From contig CANTFL010000086.1 in the NCBI GenBank assembly GCA_947650285.1, positions 744,001 through 808,000 on the forward strand: a DNA stretch of 64,000 bases. The letters are read 5' to 3'. This DNA comes from Hyaloperonospora brassicae (Eukaryota; Oomycota; Peronosporomycetes; Peronosporales; Peronosporaceae). Made by a program: the position numbers and the translations under genes. Below are positions 37,721 through 49,476 of this stretch, piece after piece. The notes beneath the pieces were generated by a model. It saw nothing but the letters and a program-made list of their open reading frames with translations, was not told the DNA's origin and ran no database searches. The stretch's first letter is position 1. Each line of letters opens with the position of its first letter.

Positions 37721-38212
37721 CAGAAAACCTTTTGTCGCTTGCCGTGACGCGTTAATCTACCCAGTGTGTGGTATTGTGAATCTGTGTTACGGGGATCGCT
37801 CTTACCCTTTATTAGTAAGCACTTGCGTTTTTTTCAATACAAGGGTGCGTGCTCCCGGACGTTACATGCACGTGAGCGTTGAGGAATCGCGAGGCAGATA
37901 ACATAGCTAAGGAAGCTCGGAGTAGGCGTATGCAGAAATTCATTTGATATGGTTATATGTCGTTGGTCCAACTCCCTTTGTATTAGTTTAACTGTGTCAA
38001 ACTACAATATCCTATGTAAGTTTCTTGCAGACGATCCATTGCGCGCGTCAAGCAGCGATTGGTGTTTATCTTGGTTGACTAAATGGCCTATATAAACCAA
38101 TAAGTGGAGCAGCCATCGAATATTACTCTTAGCGTTAACATTCCGCCCTGCTTTCCTCATCCAAGCAATCTTGATGGAAACTATCAAATGATTATTTTTC
38201 AAATTGATACGT
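37721..38212 (+). repeat. Left arm of a 492-bp inverted duplication
   Basis: It is the reverse complement of 40947-41438 with about seven to nine mismatches by eye, so roughly 98% identity, separated by 2.7 kb. It includes 64 bp outside the LTR that starts at 37785 and lacks the last 38 bp of that LTR. It is therefore a copied segment rather than a second LTR insertion. Confidence 0.88.
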
Positions 38213-38250
38213 ATAATTATATATGACATGTACGGGATTAACATGTTACA
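37785..38250 (-). repeat. Old Gypsy LTR, about 466 bp
   Basis: It begins TGTTACGGGG and ends TGTACGGGATTAACATGTTACA-like, the diverged form of the LTR termini at 16412-16804. An internal GCGCGCGTCAAGCAGCGATT block with AATAAACCAATA-like sequence matches the 16620-16690 part of that LTR. It has the same orientation as the LTR at 45393-45861, and the two could bound one 8-kb dead element. Confidence 0.6.
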
Positions 38251-41200
38251 TAGAGCATGAATGAGATTTTTATTTCGTCTTTCTTATAATAATCTTCCAC
38301 TTTTTTCAAAATTAAATTTTTTATGATTAAGCGCGATACATGTCGTTTGGCCAAGATTTATACGCATAATTACGAAATTTCGCCGCTAAACGGAGTGATT
38401 AATTTAAAATGGTGATATCTTCACCGTTGCTATATCCTTGTAAAAATACTTCTATATTTTGCCTTATGTACTATGTCAAGTAGCAATTCTTCTGAAACAT
38501 GGGGAAAACTCTCGACAGATAATTAATTTGATTTTTGTGCGAAGAAGCGCATACGTTCTCACTGTCTCTTACGAGCCCATCAATCGACATAGGTCAATGC
38601 GCAAGTTATTTTCAAATTATCTTAAATCGATGTCACATGGCTTCTGTCGTCCTTGAATATCATCTCTTTCTTTGTGCCCACGAAAAAGGACACGATACCT
38701 TTCACAGCTAAACTCTTTGCTAACCAGTCTACCTCCTTTACCTTTCGTGTGAATAAGCATCATCCCCCGTGTGTATAGTTTGTGCTTTTGTCACTATCCG
38801 GCGATATATACTTGTCACTTGTCGACCGATTCTCGTCAGTGCTTTTCAACGGCCATTTCTTCTCAGTGACACACCACATAACATTCGCATTAATGCTCAG
38901 ATCAACAATTTTAAGAGAATGAGCCAGACATGTATTGATGTTTATGTCGAAAACTTGAAAGAATACTCCGTACTATGTACATCTTTCACTGTCGATGCAC
39001 CCAACCTCGTCGGAGATCCTCATAAGCGCCTCCTCGTAACGATTGATTCACACATGCGATTTAACGTCAGCTGAAAATGAAAACATGCGACACATCGGGT
39101 AAAAACGTCCCAATTACATTATCGCATCCTTTAGCCCACAGATAGCCTTCTTTCACATTGGTGTATCGTATCGGACAAAAAGTTCCGTAAAATTATTGCA
39201 TCGCTGTGTGAACGGAGGGCCTGTTACATGTTATTGGCACGAATTGTGTCGATGTATGTTACCTGAACGGAATGCATGTTTACAATTGACACCTTGCAAA
39301 TTTACTAAGGTATGAATATTACCTTTGAGGTTGATTGTTGTCTTTGCTTTACAGTATTAACATACGACATTGTTTCGCATGAAAAGACACCCGTTTTTGC
39401 TCGATGCGCACAATTGATGTCTGCTTTACATGTTTCTATCTTTATATTGTTTAAGAAACCATCTAAATTCATATTAAGTGATATCACTGTATTTAAATAT
39501 ATAATTTGCAATTCCTTTCCCCATATTAGCTCGGTATTTTAATTCGAAACTTCATCTGCATGCACGTTTTAGTTTTAGTCTTGAAAGGGAACATCTTCGT
39601 ACTGTTGCGTTACAAGAAATCACCAGAAATGTAGTAAGATGGCGCCCCATTGCATGCAGAGTTGAAAAGGATGCGCCTGTCGTAACAAATGATGACATCT
39701 TGTGGCGATGTAAAGTCTCTAAATAAATGATGTGTTCGAATGGGGTTCGATCCAGACGTCATGATCCAACAAATGTTAAAAAACGGTAGCGTGCATTTGT
39801 ACGAAGAGCTAGATATCTTTAAAGATGAGGAGAAAGCACGATTAGCGTTCTCGAAGACTGGAATGCAACTAATAAGTGCTGCCATTTCATGCCAGTTTAT
39901 AAGTTGTTGACCACTTCATCGACGAGAATAGTTTTGAATACAAAAGGCTTGCTAAAAGCTTAAGAATATTTAATCGACAACAACAACGATATCCATAATT
40001 AGACTATCTCCACTCGCGGGTCGTCTCAGCATTCCATTTGAACAAATTGACAGCGTATCTAATTTCGCTTCCCATTTGACATTTTTACTCTCAACGATCT
40101 GATCGAGTCGTCGGATGTCAGATTTTGACAATGATTTCTTACTCCCATTATCAAGGTTATAATCACAGATCAGCAAAATATTGCAAGGCTACGTTGAAAT
40201 GGCATTAGAACTTGGTGATACAATTTTTGTATGAGTGAATACGCGCTATACTAAGTTACATTTATCAAATGGTGTGGTACAGGTTGCAGTGCTGCTTTAA
40301 AAATGTGATACACTGTTGGAATTACGTTATCATACCGTAATTGAACCACAAAAGTCTAACGCACGATGCATAGTACTAAGTACGTTCTCTGGGGGCAACT
40401 CTTTCTTATCCGCCTAAATGATACCTTTATAAATAAAACTACCTTTTAAGTCAGTTTACACACATTACTTTAACAGAAACGTTATCATCGTGCACAAATA
40501 AAATGTGTACCAATTCGCAGCTTGATATACAGAATACGAGTCCAATGATATGGTATCATAAGTTGTTAGCTTTACAAGCCTAATTAAAAGGCAAATACTC
40601 TGGCGCACATTGTGCTGTCACTGTCTACGAATTGACCCCCCCTGAATCGGGCCGCAACACTCTACCAGCTCGTGGACTCCAAATATCGTTATTCCCTGAC
40701 CTACTTTACTTTATGCTTTCATTCATCTGTCAAAGACGATAAATTAAGTCTTCTTCGTGTACAACATAATGCTAATAATTGAACCTAAGATAACTTGTGA
40801 GGGGGGGGGATGTTACAGATACCGAATATGATTTTTTTACTATTTTCTGGCCTAACGCTAACTTTTGGTCAGTTATTTCAACATCTAACTTTTGTGTAGT
40901 GAGCGCTATAATAGATAGAGTCCGTTTATGCCATTTATAGTATCGAACGTATCAATTTGAAAAATGATCATTTGATAGTTTTCATCAAGATTGCTTGGAT
41001 GAGGAAAGAAGGGCGGAATGTTAACGCTAAGAGTAATATTCGATGGCTGCTCCACTTATTGGTTAATATAGGCCATTTAGTCAACCAAGCTAAACACCAA
41101 TCGCTGCTTGACGCGCGCAATGGATCGTCTGCAATAAACTTACATAGGATATTGTAGTTTGACACAGTTAAACTAATACAAAGGGAGTTGGACCAACGAC

Positions 41201-44200
41201 ATATAACCATATCAAATGAATTTCTGCATACGCCTACTCCGAGCTTCCTTAGCTATGTTATCTGCCTCGCGATTCCTCAACGCTCACGTGCATGTAACGT
41301 CCGGGAGCACGCACCCTTGTATTGAAAAAAACGCAAGTGCTTACTAATAAAGGGTAAGAGCGATCCCCGTAACACAGATTCACAATACCACACACTGGGT
41401 AGATTAACGCGTCACGGCAAGCGACAAAAGGTTTGCTGCTCTAAACCATTTACCTTTTTCTTTTTGCACTGTAACGTGGTCACATGGAAACCGATAAGGT
41501 AAGCAACAGTGGAAAACGTTGTCATTACGTCTGAATACTTTGCATTGTGCTCTGCAGCACGAGAGTTGGTGTGGACGCGTCTTTTGTTGAACTACAAAAA
41601 TGTTCTGAAACGGCTCAACTGGTGCAAACACTGATCAAGCATTTTTTACTGCTGAGAAAGATTCCTGTCATGAAGTTATGATGTAATTATTTCGACACAT
41701 AATTTGTGTTTGTACGTACAATTGTGGAGAAAGTGTCATCAGGATCAAATTTAAGATAAAGTTCGCAATGATTGTAGACAGCTTAACCATAGCGCGTGGT
41801 CAAAGGAATGATACCGATGATTTGCATTGTTTTCATACTGAAGCCTACGCGATCTGACGCATGCATGTGCGTATCAAAAAGTATTAGTTACGGCCCGTGC
41901 ACATAAATAAGCGTGTTCGTTTGTGTAATATTATACTCATCGTAGGACTACACATTTTGGACAAATGTGAGTTGTAAATTTGGCAATAAAGTTCAAGTGA
42001 TTGGGTGCAGTTGAACTATGTTAGCAACTGTTCGATACCCGGAAGTAAAAGTTAGACCCTGGAGTCTTGATTTGTGGGGTTCACCGGCAATATTCTGCCA
42101 GACAGTGACGTCCCCCGATTCTATCACGCAAAATACTATAAGCTTTGAGCCGTACCAAGAATCGATTTAATGGGTCAAAAACAGCGTCTCTAATGGAATT
42201 GTTAAAAATATTGATTGTAATAGAGGAACGGCCACGGCAGCAACGTTCAAATGAAAATCCACTTATATATTTTAAAATATACTTTTTTTACTCGATCAAT
42301 AAATTTCCAAATCACCTCAATGGGTCATATAGGCTATCCAGGTCGGTTTATTTATCATGGCACAGAGTTATAGTGAAGTGGGCACCAGTAATTTTGTATC
42401 GGTCAGTGTCCGTTTCAAGTTTTATGTCAACTAGTTTCCATCCTTAAATACAATGTAAGTAGTAGTCGAACACTGGAAATCTGAATGTTTCCGCATGACA
42501 TACCTGCAACTACCCTGCAGCTATCTCTTTCCTAGCATTGGCATAAATACCGTGTTCTGCGGTTGACATTTCGGCATCAGCTTGCCGAAATCTCGTGATA
42601 TTTCGCATACTTCTCGCATTACTTAGCCACTACTCGTACAACGTGCATAATGTAATGTGGGTTGCGTATTACAAAGAGCACTAGTCACCAACCAGCTTAC
42701 GATTATGCCACTCAGTCACATTACGTTCCTCCTTTTCCCGCAAGATCAACATTAATTTCATTTACCGGTATAATCCTTATTTTGCATCAGCCTACTTAAA
42801 ATTTCCCTGCCAAACTATCGATGCAATCTTCATTAATCTATGATAAAATAATTTTAGATAACGATCGTGTATCGTTTTCTTTAATGATATAAATGTATAT
42901 CAACAAATTCTTGTTACTAATCTCGGTCTAGCGTGCACGTCTACTTTCAATAATGTACTATAGAGTATGTGTGAAGAGCATGACACCATCACCGTGAACG
43001 ATCACAAATAAAATTAAGCCTTCAATCGTCGGCCCTAAGAACAAAGAAAGGCATTCGAGCGTGTAAACTCGATTCCTTCTTGATGTGCGCTGATACAGTG
43101 TATGTGTTCTTGTGCTGTTTACTTTGTACGGTATAAGGCTTCGTGTAGCTACAGCTTCTTGTCACGGCTTTATTTTTAAACACGTTCTTCATGCTAGTCC
43201 AATATTGATTCCAAAACATTTCGTATAAGAATGCAGTCGACTTCAACGTCCTCAATTTTTGCTTACTTGCTCCGCCGCGAGCGCAAGATCAGCGTTGGTC
43301 AGTATATTTGAACAGGCTATAAAATCTTAATTTGCACGAGTGTGACACAAATTCGGGGCACGGAATGTCTGTTGAACGCGGTAGAAACGCGGTCGAGATC
43401 TTATACCAGTTAAGGTTTCCTTCTTTAACCATTGCCGTATCAAGGTTTTGTAGGCATGCTTCACTTTTGACCTTATATAATTCTGTGCCATTGTCGATAA
43501 ATCTAGCAACAGTTATTTCTTTTAGCTTATAGTATTGTCGCTGTACCAATTTTTTTAGGACAGCACTACAAAAGACGTTTTACTTAGCGCGTTGTAACTC
43601 ACACAAATATCATGGTCGAAAGCCTTCCAGCTTAGAATAGCAAAAATCGATGGTGATAACTACCGACCCACGATTGTGTCCAATGCAAGATATCTTCGAA
43701 CATTCTTGAATCTTTAGACACTCCAAAACATTCATCAGATGGCCAGGTGGAAAGCATCGTTGGGGATAGATGCTGCCAGCTGATTCATTATTAACATTTT
43801 CTAAGCCATGGTAGATCAAAGATGACATCAAATTCGTCAACCAAGTTCAGTGCAACTGAATTTTCATCTTACTGCTCCGCTTCTATAATCGTAGTATATA
43901 TCCACAACACGTGTGTTCACTGTTACAGTATATGCCTATTTCAATGAGCACCCTCATCCTTTGAAAGGAATTTTGCGCTCAACATACTTAATCCTACGAC
44001 TTTCCTCGAGCGACTTGCGTTCCATGAAACAACACAACGACCCACATTCAACTAGGGCTCGCAGTTACAAGTTTTTATCTACTTCTATATTCTAACTGAT
44101 TAATGAAACCTTATCACCAGGGTCCGTAACACATAGTGACTGATTGCTTTGGTCACAACTTTTGTTAAGAAGCCCGCATTTTAAATTGGCGTTGCTTGAT

Positions 44201-45186
44201 CAGCAGGTATTCCGTTTCCACCGGAATCGAACGTTTTTAGAGGTCCGCCTCGTTGTTGCGGTTTTGCAGCAACGCCGGGCCGCGTCAAGGACTCTTCGTG
44301 GTTGTGGGATGGAAATTACGTACGGTAGTACGTAACACCTGGTTTCGAGGCACTACAATCATTGGTTTTAAGCCCCATGCTTTAAAAAGGGTTGAATTAC
44401 TACAAACGTTTGCATCGAAGTGCGCGGGTACGCTCGATCTCCACGTGATAGAGGTCCATCGCTTCTACACCTTCTCTTTTTCGCCGTCTGGATGGACGAT
44501 ACGTAGACGAGGTAGTTTGAGCCTGTCTTAAACTAAATGCTTACTGTTCCACCACTGTGATAGCATAATCTAGTGACTTCAATTAAATGCATAACAGGTG
44601 GGTATTTACGGTACCATCCGCGCAAAACACTGGTTGAACATAATGATTTTATTGTAATCATTTAATCATGTAGGCAATACTACAACTCGAGCAATATTTG
44701 AACCGCTGCACTTAAGCAGGCCAATCGAGTTACCCTGTTGTAGTTGTTGAAAATCAGCACGACCTTTAAAATGTGCTCGTGGCGGCTCAAGTTTTTGTCT
44801 GAGCCAAGTCGTTACGACATCTTACAACCCAAATACAAATAAGTCGTGCAGCTTGAGCCTTATAGCTTAAGTTTTAGTACCTCCTGTCAAGTTAGATCGA
44901 TCAAATGCAACTTCCATTTGCTCATCCTCAATACGACGAGCCCTTATTACATCGTCTAGTTTGACGCCTTCTGCTTAGAGATATCAAACTTTAATGAAAC
45001 GGGACGACAGTAGCGATGATCCGCTCACAGCATAATCAAATTGCTGCTTTCTCAATTGATATGTGATCTGAGCACCGGTTTATCTCCACTGGTCGGTCTG
45101 TTGCTAGCTTTTCGGTGAAGCAAGACTACCTTGTACCTGTCGGCAAACACTTCAAGCTCAATAAACTGGTTGATAATGGCGTGTTG
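38251..45186. other. AT-rich decayed tract between two old LTRs
   Basis: No gene or readable domain was found. It contains the right arm of the inverted duplication (40947-41438), and a poly-C run (40637-40643) facing a poly-G run (40801-40809), with TGTTACAG-like sequence next to the latter, possibly another small LTR relic. Sequence at 44750-44990 resembles 37060-37250. Confidence 0.45.
40947..41438 (-). repeat. Right arm of the 492-bp inverted duplication
   Basis: This is the reverse complement of 37721-38212 at about 98% identity. The open frames in both arms (MRK-EGRNVNAKSNIRWLLH type) are the same LTR sequence translated and are not genes. Confidence 0.88.
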
Positions 45187-45378
45187 TTAATTTCTGTCTA
45201 GAGACGCATACATGGTACCTATGTCGATGTCGCCAACGGTAGAACTCATGCGTTCTACCGCACTCCATTCGATGTCACTCAAATGGATCAATCCTTCACG
45301 CAATGCGTGATAGATTTTCCGTTTACCATATAACATGATCATGTTGGACGAGACGCCCATGGTCACTGGGCGGACCAC
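45187..45378 (-). pseudogene. Gypsy gag N-terminal remnant
   Basis: The minus frame of 63 residues ends LIHLSDIEWSAVERMSSTVG and so on. It aligns in pattern with the gag start of the element at 59296 ([20 protein letters not shown]). It begins just inside the primer-binding site of the LTR at 45393, exactly where gag should start. Confidence 0.6.
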
Positions 45379-45381
45379 AAA

Positions 45382-45390
45382 GTGCTACCA
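45382..45390 (-). other. Candidate primer-binding site
   Basis: The minus strand reads TGGTAGCACT after two bases following the LTR. The same sequence adjoins the LTRs at 59323 and 61094. TGGTAGC complements the GCUACCA 3' end common in eukaryotic initiator tRNA-Met. Confidence 0.55.
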
Positions 45391-45392
45391 GG

Positions 45393-45861
45393 TGTAATGG
45401 GGCGTGCTTCTTACCCCTTTACTTATTAGCCCTTGTTCCGTACATTACAAGGTTTTGCGCTCCCAAAACATCACGTGCGACATGGATGTAGATGATGTGA
45501 AAAATCTGAGCATGAGCTGCTTAGAAGGAAAGACAAGTAAAACTACTACTTGAATATACTTTAAGTCTTCTTAAATAAATCTTCCTCATCTTCCTTGAAC
45601 CATACTAAACTACAAACTATCAATGTTTAATCTCGCTCGCCACCTATTGAGCCAGCAGCGGTTGGTTACCACATACACCTATTTGGTACTATCATGGCTT
45701 ATATCAACCAATTGTGAAGCGGTGCCGAAAATTACGTCGAAAGGTATTACGGTTTCAATTATGACTCGAAAGGGTAAATATCGTATAATATAATCAATCA
45801 AGATAATGTTTGCATTGACACAATTCCTGCCGATGACATGTAACAGACTCATCGTGTTACA
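45393..45861 (-). repeat. Old Gypsy LTR, about 469 bp
   Basis: It starts TGTAATGGGGCGTGC and ends TGTAAC-AGACTCATCGT-GTTACA, a decayed form of the terminal palindrome of the 16412 LTR family. It has a primer-binding site and a gag start on its left, making it the 5' LTR of a dead minus-strand element. Confidence 0.62.
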
Positions 45862-46923
45862 TCTGGTCGATTAGCGCAACAATGGATGCGGCTGCATTTG
45901 ACTTAGTTAATCAGTTGGTATTCTTCACTCAAAGGTGGTACATTGAAAGGCATGAGAGCACGTGATGCCGACATTTCGTGCCGAGATGGTAATCAGACTA
46001 ATACTTACAATAGGGTCATCGAAACCTTGGCAAAACTCGAGTGTTTTGGGCCATCGTGAACGGGAACATTATTTGCTGTTATCAGCACACCTTGCATCAA
46101 TTTTGTATAATAGAATTGGTTTGCAAAAAACCAGCGCCCATAAAGTAGTTTATTCGTAATGTTGCTTTTCGGCAGTAAGCAGCACTTGCTTGCGAGGTAA
46201 TTCGACCAAACAGGCACTCCGTTTGCTGAGTACTATAGAAAAACGGCCATGATTCGTAATTTGTGTCACTGCATCGGTAGGAATATGGAGTGACCGGAGC
46301 TCCCAACATCTTTTTGCTTCATCGATGCACATGAACGAGCAAGCATTTGGTGAGGTGTACGATAGTACTGTGGAGAAAAAAGCCTTCGCGAGGGGTGTGA
46401 TACGTGCGCCTAAGCAAGTCCTACGTGACGTGAGGATTACGCGCCACATCACGGTTGGTTCCTGCTGATTGATTTTAAAGGAGCTGTTTGAACTCATCAA
46501 GCACGAACGTAGCACGTACAAAGTTAAGGAAAACACCAGGCGGAGTCGGTTGATGAATAAAAGCGTTTACGCGTGCATGCGCGACGCGCCATGGATGTGA
46601 AATCCTAAACGTGAACAGGCTCGTGCCTGAGCGAAACCCTGTTGGGGTCGTGTATCTCACTGCTTGCTGTTCGTCGAATCTGCAGACGAACTTCATATCC
46701 TGACGTGACAATTCAACAGGGGATACGAAAACGTCTCAAGATCAACTTCAACAAAACAAAAAAGTCAATTCAAAAAATCACACAGTTATGCAAAGAAGCG
46801 CGAGTCTATCTACCGTGGGATTCCAGCACCAAAGTGGCACCGAAGCGGTCGTAGTCGAAGGCGCAAATGCCAGGTAAACCTGGCATGGTCGCTGAATGCA
46901 CTGATCCGACTTCGTTCGCCAGA
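45862..46923. other. Intergenic region 3' of the NLP gene, weak minus-strand frames
   Basis: Minus frames at 46711-46475 and 46536-46150 (78 and 128 codons) have protein-like composition and could be a frameshifted relic (VRATFVLDEFKQLL, CIDEAKRCWELRSLHIPTDA). I do not recognise them. Confidence 0.35.
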
Positions 46924-47673
46924 TCATTTGGCAGAGCGTAGTTTTGCATTCCAAGCACGCTCCAAATTCTTTTCGAATTTGTCGTCGCTCATGGGCATCA
47001 ACTCGTTTTCGTTCCACCCATGTTTGTTGAGTGCGCATCGGGCGTGATCGGACATCTCGTGCCACACAACCAGATCTGGGGACCTGCCAATGTCAGTAGA
47101 CAACGTAACGAAGTGCCTGTCGCCATGGGCTTCGTACTCGAGTTGGGGAACGCCATCGGCGAAATACTTCGGATCGATGTCGACAAAGTTGTATCTCTCG
47201 ACCTCCCTTCCCAACACCGACACCGCCTCGATTCGTGACACATTGACGTCAGGGTTGTTGAGCCAGATGACGACCCACTCCCAGTCGTAACGGTGGCCCT
47301 TCCCACTGACGACCGAGTCTTTTGGAAAGAAATAGGCGTACATGATGGCCCAATGGTGATACTTCCACATCGAACGCGCGTATACTTGATCGCCCAGCGC
47401 AGCTCCCGCGCAATTGCCGTTTGCTTTACCCGTAGCTTTGAGACCGCCACTGACCATTCCATCTATGTTCACCGCAGGGTACGGGCTGCATCCGTGAGAA
47501 ATGTGGAGCGTGGGGTTGTACTTGTGGGCCGCACACTCGGTAAACGATTTGGGTTCTTTCTCAGGAAACGGGGCCACTTGGTCGTGAGGCATCTTCTGCT
47601 CTCCACAATATCGTGGCTGCACTTGGGGCAAGACCGCGAGCAGAGCGGCGTACAAGAAAGCGGCAGACCTCAT
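46924..47673 (-). CDS. Secreted NLP (necrosis- and ethylene-inducing-like protein), NPP1 family
   Basis: The gene has one exon of 249 residues. A hydrophobic signal peptide occupies residues 1 to about 19. The NPP1 domain follows, with the two conserved Cys (62 and 88) that normally form a disulfide, the AIMYAYFFPKD segment (109-119), and the central heptapeptide GHRYDWE (126-132). Tyr129 stands where the family consensus has His, in the loop that binds the divalent cation. NLPs act in the plant apoplast; many downy-mildew members with changed heptapeptides do not cause necrosis, so this copy may be non-cytolytic. The ATG at 47673 is chosen because it starts the signal peptide; an in-frame extension to 47919 lacks one. 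The gene is intact and isolated among repeats, typical of effector compartments. Confidence 0.92.
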   Translation of the reverse strand: MRSAAFLYAALLAVLPQVQPRYCGEQKMPHDQVAPFPEKEPKSFTECAAHKYNPTLHISHGCSPYPAVNIDGMVSGGLKATGKANGNCAGAALGDQVYARSMWKYHHWAIMYAYFFPKDSVVSGKGHRYDWEWVVIWLNNPDVNVSRIEAVSVLGREVERYNFVDIDPKYFADGVPQLEYEAHGDRHFVTLSTDIGRSPDLVVWHEMSDHARCALNKHGWNENELMPMSDDKFEKNLERAWNAKLRSAK

Positions 47674-48024
47674 GGCAGTGTATTGCCGCGTTGCGTCTTG
47701 GAGCAGGAGAATTGAACAATGAACGGAACTGGAACTGCTGGAGAAGCGGAGCAACGACCCCTCAGAACAATCGACAATTGATTGCCTAGCGCAGGCAATC
47801 CTCTTCGATGAGGTATGTGTACGCATGTTTGCTCTTGACGTTTCTGTGTACGGCGACGAGCGGACGACACACGGCGGACTCAGCCGTACGTCCATGTTGC
47901 ATGCACTTTGTACTTGCATGGACTCGCATAAAGAGCGCTAGACACTTGATACGTGTAGCGTGGTCTAAAACATTCCGTCACGACAAAGAGCGTGTTTCCC
48001 AGCTCGTGGCGTTGAACATGCGCG
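47674..48024. promoter_or_regulatory. Upstream region of the NLP gene
   Basis: These 351 bp lie between the NLP start and the large inverted repeat, and presumably hold the promoter. A GC-balanced, pyrimidine-rich tract lies on the coding strand near the start. No defined core motif was confirmed. Confidence 0.35.
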
Positions 48025-48319
48025 ACCACACACAGGAAGGGGGTCGTCTGTGCATAGGGCGTAGCACCTGTTTTGCACGTCGGGGCGTCGCCGAAAGCAT
48101 ACGACATACGATAATAGTGGATAGTTCACATATGTGTAACTCACCCTCTCTGCAGCTCATGCGAATTCAGCCGCACGTTTCGCAAGGAGCACACGACACC
48201 CCACAGAAGTAGATTGACCGTGCAAAGTGTGTGCAGTCCATGAAGTCGTAAGGAGCGAACGACACATCGCAGTAGTGGATAGGTAAGGGACAGCGTAGCA
48301 CAGTTTGTGCGGCTCCGGC
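48025..48319 (+). repeat. Left arm of a 295-bp inverted repeat
   Basis: It matches the reverse complement of 48781-49074 with only a handful of differences by eye. Landmarks shared are GTAGCACCTGTTTTGCACG, the TTCACATATGTGTAACTC palindromic block and AAGGAGCGAACGACACATCG. The arm contains internal degenerate repetition (AAGGAGC-ACGACAC twice, CAGCCGCA twice). The matching open frames in both arms (HKLCYAVPYLSTTAMCRS) are this repeat, not genes. Confidence 0.9.
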
Positions 48320-48780
48320 GAGTCCAGCCGCATGCTTTCGCATCGCAGACGATCGCATGTAACGTCTGTCCATGTGTTTGCCGCTGTGTGGATTTTGCTC
48401 GCGAGCCTTAGTTGTATGCTGAGCCATTGATCAGGTCCGTTTAATAAGGTTTCTATCTGCATGAGATCCCGCCGAGACGTGCATACGAACTCTCTCGCTC
48501 TTTCTCTCTCATTGTTTTAGCTCGATCCCGATGTTTTGCTCGATAAACGCTTTCCACTCGTTTAAGAAGTACGTCTTAGTCGCGCTTTTGTGACGATCCT
48601 GCTCGAGCAGCTCGCATACTTTCGGTACACATACCGCATTTTCTGGGTGTCAACTAGACAACCAACAATCGTAGGCGCAATCAGCTCCTTGTGGTTCGCT
48701 GCATTTTACAGGGGCGATGCACTTCTACAAAAGTATGCATTTTGCGTTTTGCAACTTTATGAACTGCAAAGAACGTGCTT
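48320..48780. other. 461-bp spacer between the inverted repeat arms
   Basis: It contains a CTCTCTCGCTCTTTCTCTCTC tract near 48491-48513 (pyrimidine-rich). A diverged further copy of the arm subrepeat (GTCCAGCCGCATGCTTTCGCA) begins it. No gene is seen. Confidence 0.6.
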
Positions 48781-49074
48781 GCCGGAGCCGCACAAACTGT
48801 GCTACGCTGTCCCTTACCTATCCACTACTGCGATGTGTCGTTCGCTCCTTACGACTTCATGAACTGCACACACTTTGCACGGTCAATCTACTTCTGTGAG
48901 GTGTCGTGTGCTCCTTGCGAAACGTGCGGCTGAATTCGCATGAGCTGCAGAGAGGGTGAGTTACACATATGTGAACTATCCGCTATTATCGTATGTCGTA
49001 TGCTTTCGGCGACGCCCCGACGTGCAAAACAGGTGCTACGCCCTATGCGCAGACGACACCCTCCCTGTGGTGCG
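48781..49074 (-). repeat. Right arm of the 295-bp inverted repeat
   Basis: This is the reverse complement of 48025-48319. Transcription through both arms would give an RNA with a stem of nearly 300 bp. Confidence 0.9.
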
Positions 49075-49184
49075 TAGTAGCTCGTTTGTCTCCACAACCA
49101 ACACGTCGCTCAGCGGCAATCCCTCATACATCGGAACAAAAACGTCGATCAAGACATCCGGCTATTTTAACAATATTCCTCGGG

Positions 49185-49476
49185 CTAGTACAACACTGCA
49201 GCAGCGTCTATTCCACCGAGAGACACGACCGGGCAAAAGTGTCGATTGAGCTAGTACAACACTGCCGAGCATCCGTCGGGCCAACACAACTGTATAACAG
49301 CGTCCATCGGGCCAGTACAAGCAACAGCAGCGTCTAACCCCGGCATAAACGATCGTACAACAGGGTCCAACGATCGAACCAGCACAATACTACAGCAGCG
49401 TCTGTTTTTTCGAAAGACGAGACCGTGCATCAGCGTCGATCGAGCCAGCACAACTGTGCGTTAGCGTCAATTGAAA
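49185..49476. repeat. Degenerate tandem array, about 35-45 bp units
   Basis: Six or more imperfect units share the core GGGCCAGTACAACACT, ACAGCAGCGTC and a CGATCGA link. Unit length and spacing vary. The solo LTR at 49477 inserted at the array's right end. Confidence 0.7.

Noticed and set aside
39725..39770. GGTTCGATCC resembling a tRNA T-loop
   Set aside because: Flanking bases do not form a T stem, and no D-arm or acceptor stem is present.
40947..41157. 66-codon frame repeated at 38002-38244 as a possible small gene family
   Set aside because: Both are translations of the inverted LTR duplication; LTR sequence explains the similarity.
47674..47919. N-terminal extension of the NLP frame
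   Set aside because: It would bury the signal peptide; the ATG at 47673 gives a typical secreted start.
48157..48862. Matching frames containing HKLCYAVPYLSTTAMCRS on both strands
   Set aside because: They are the two arms of the inverted repeat; the conservation is at DNA level and stops interrupt either side.
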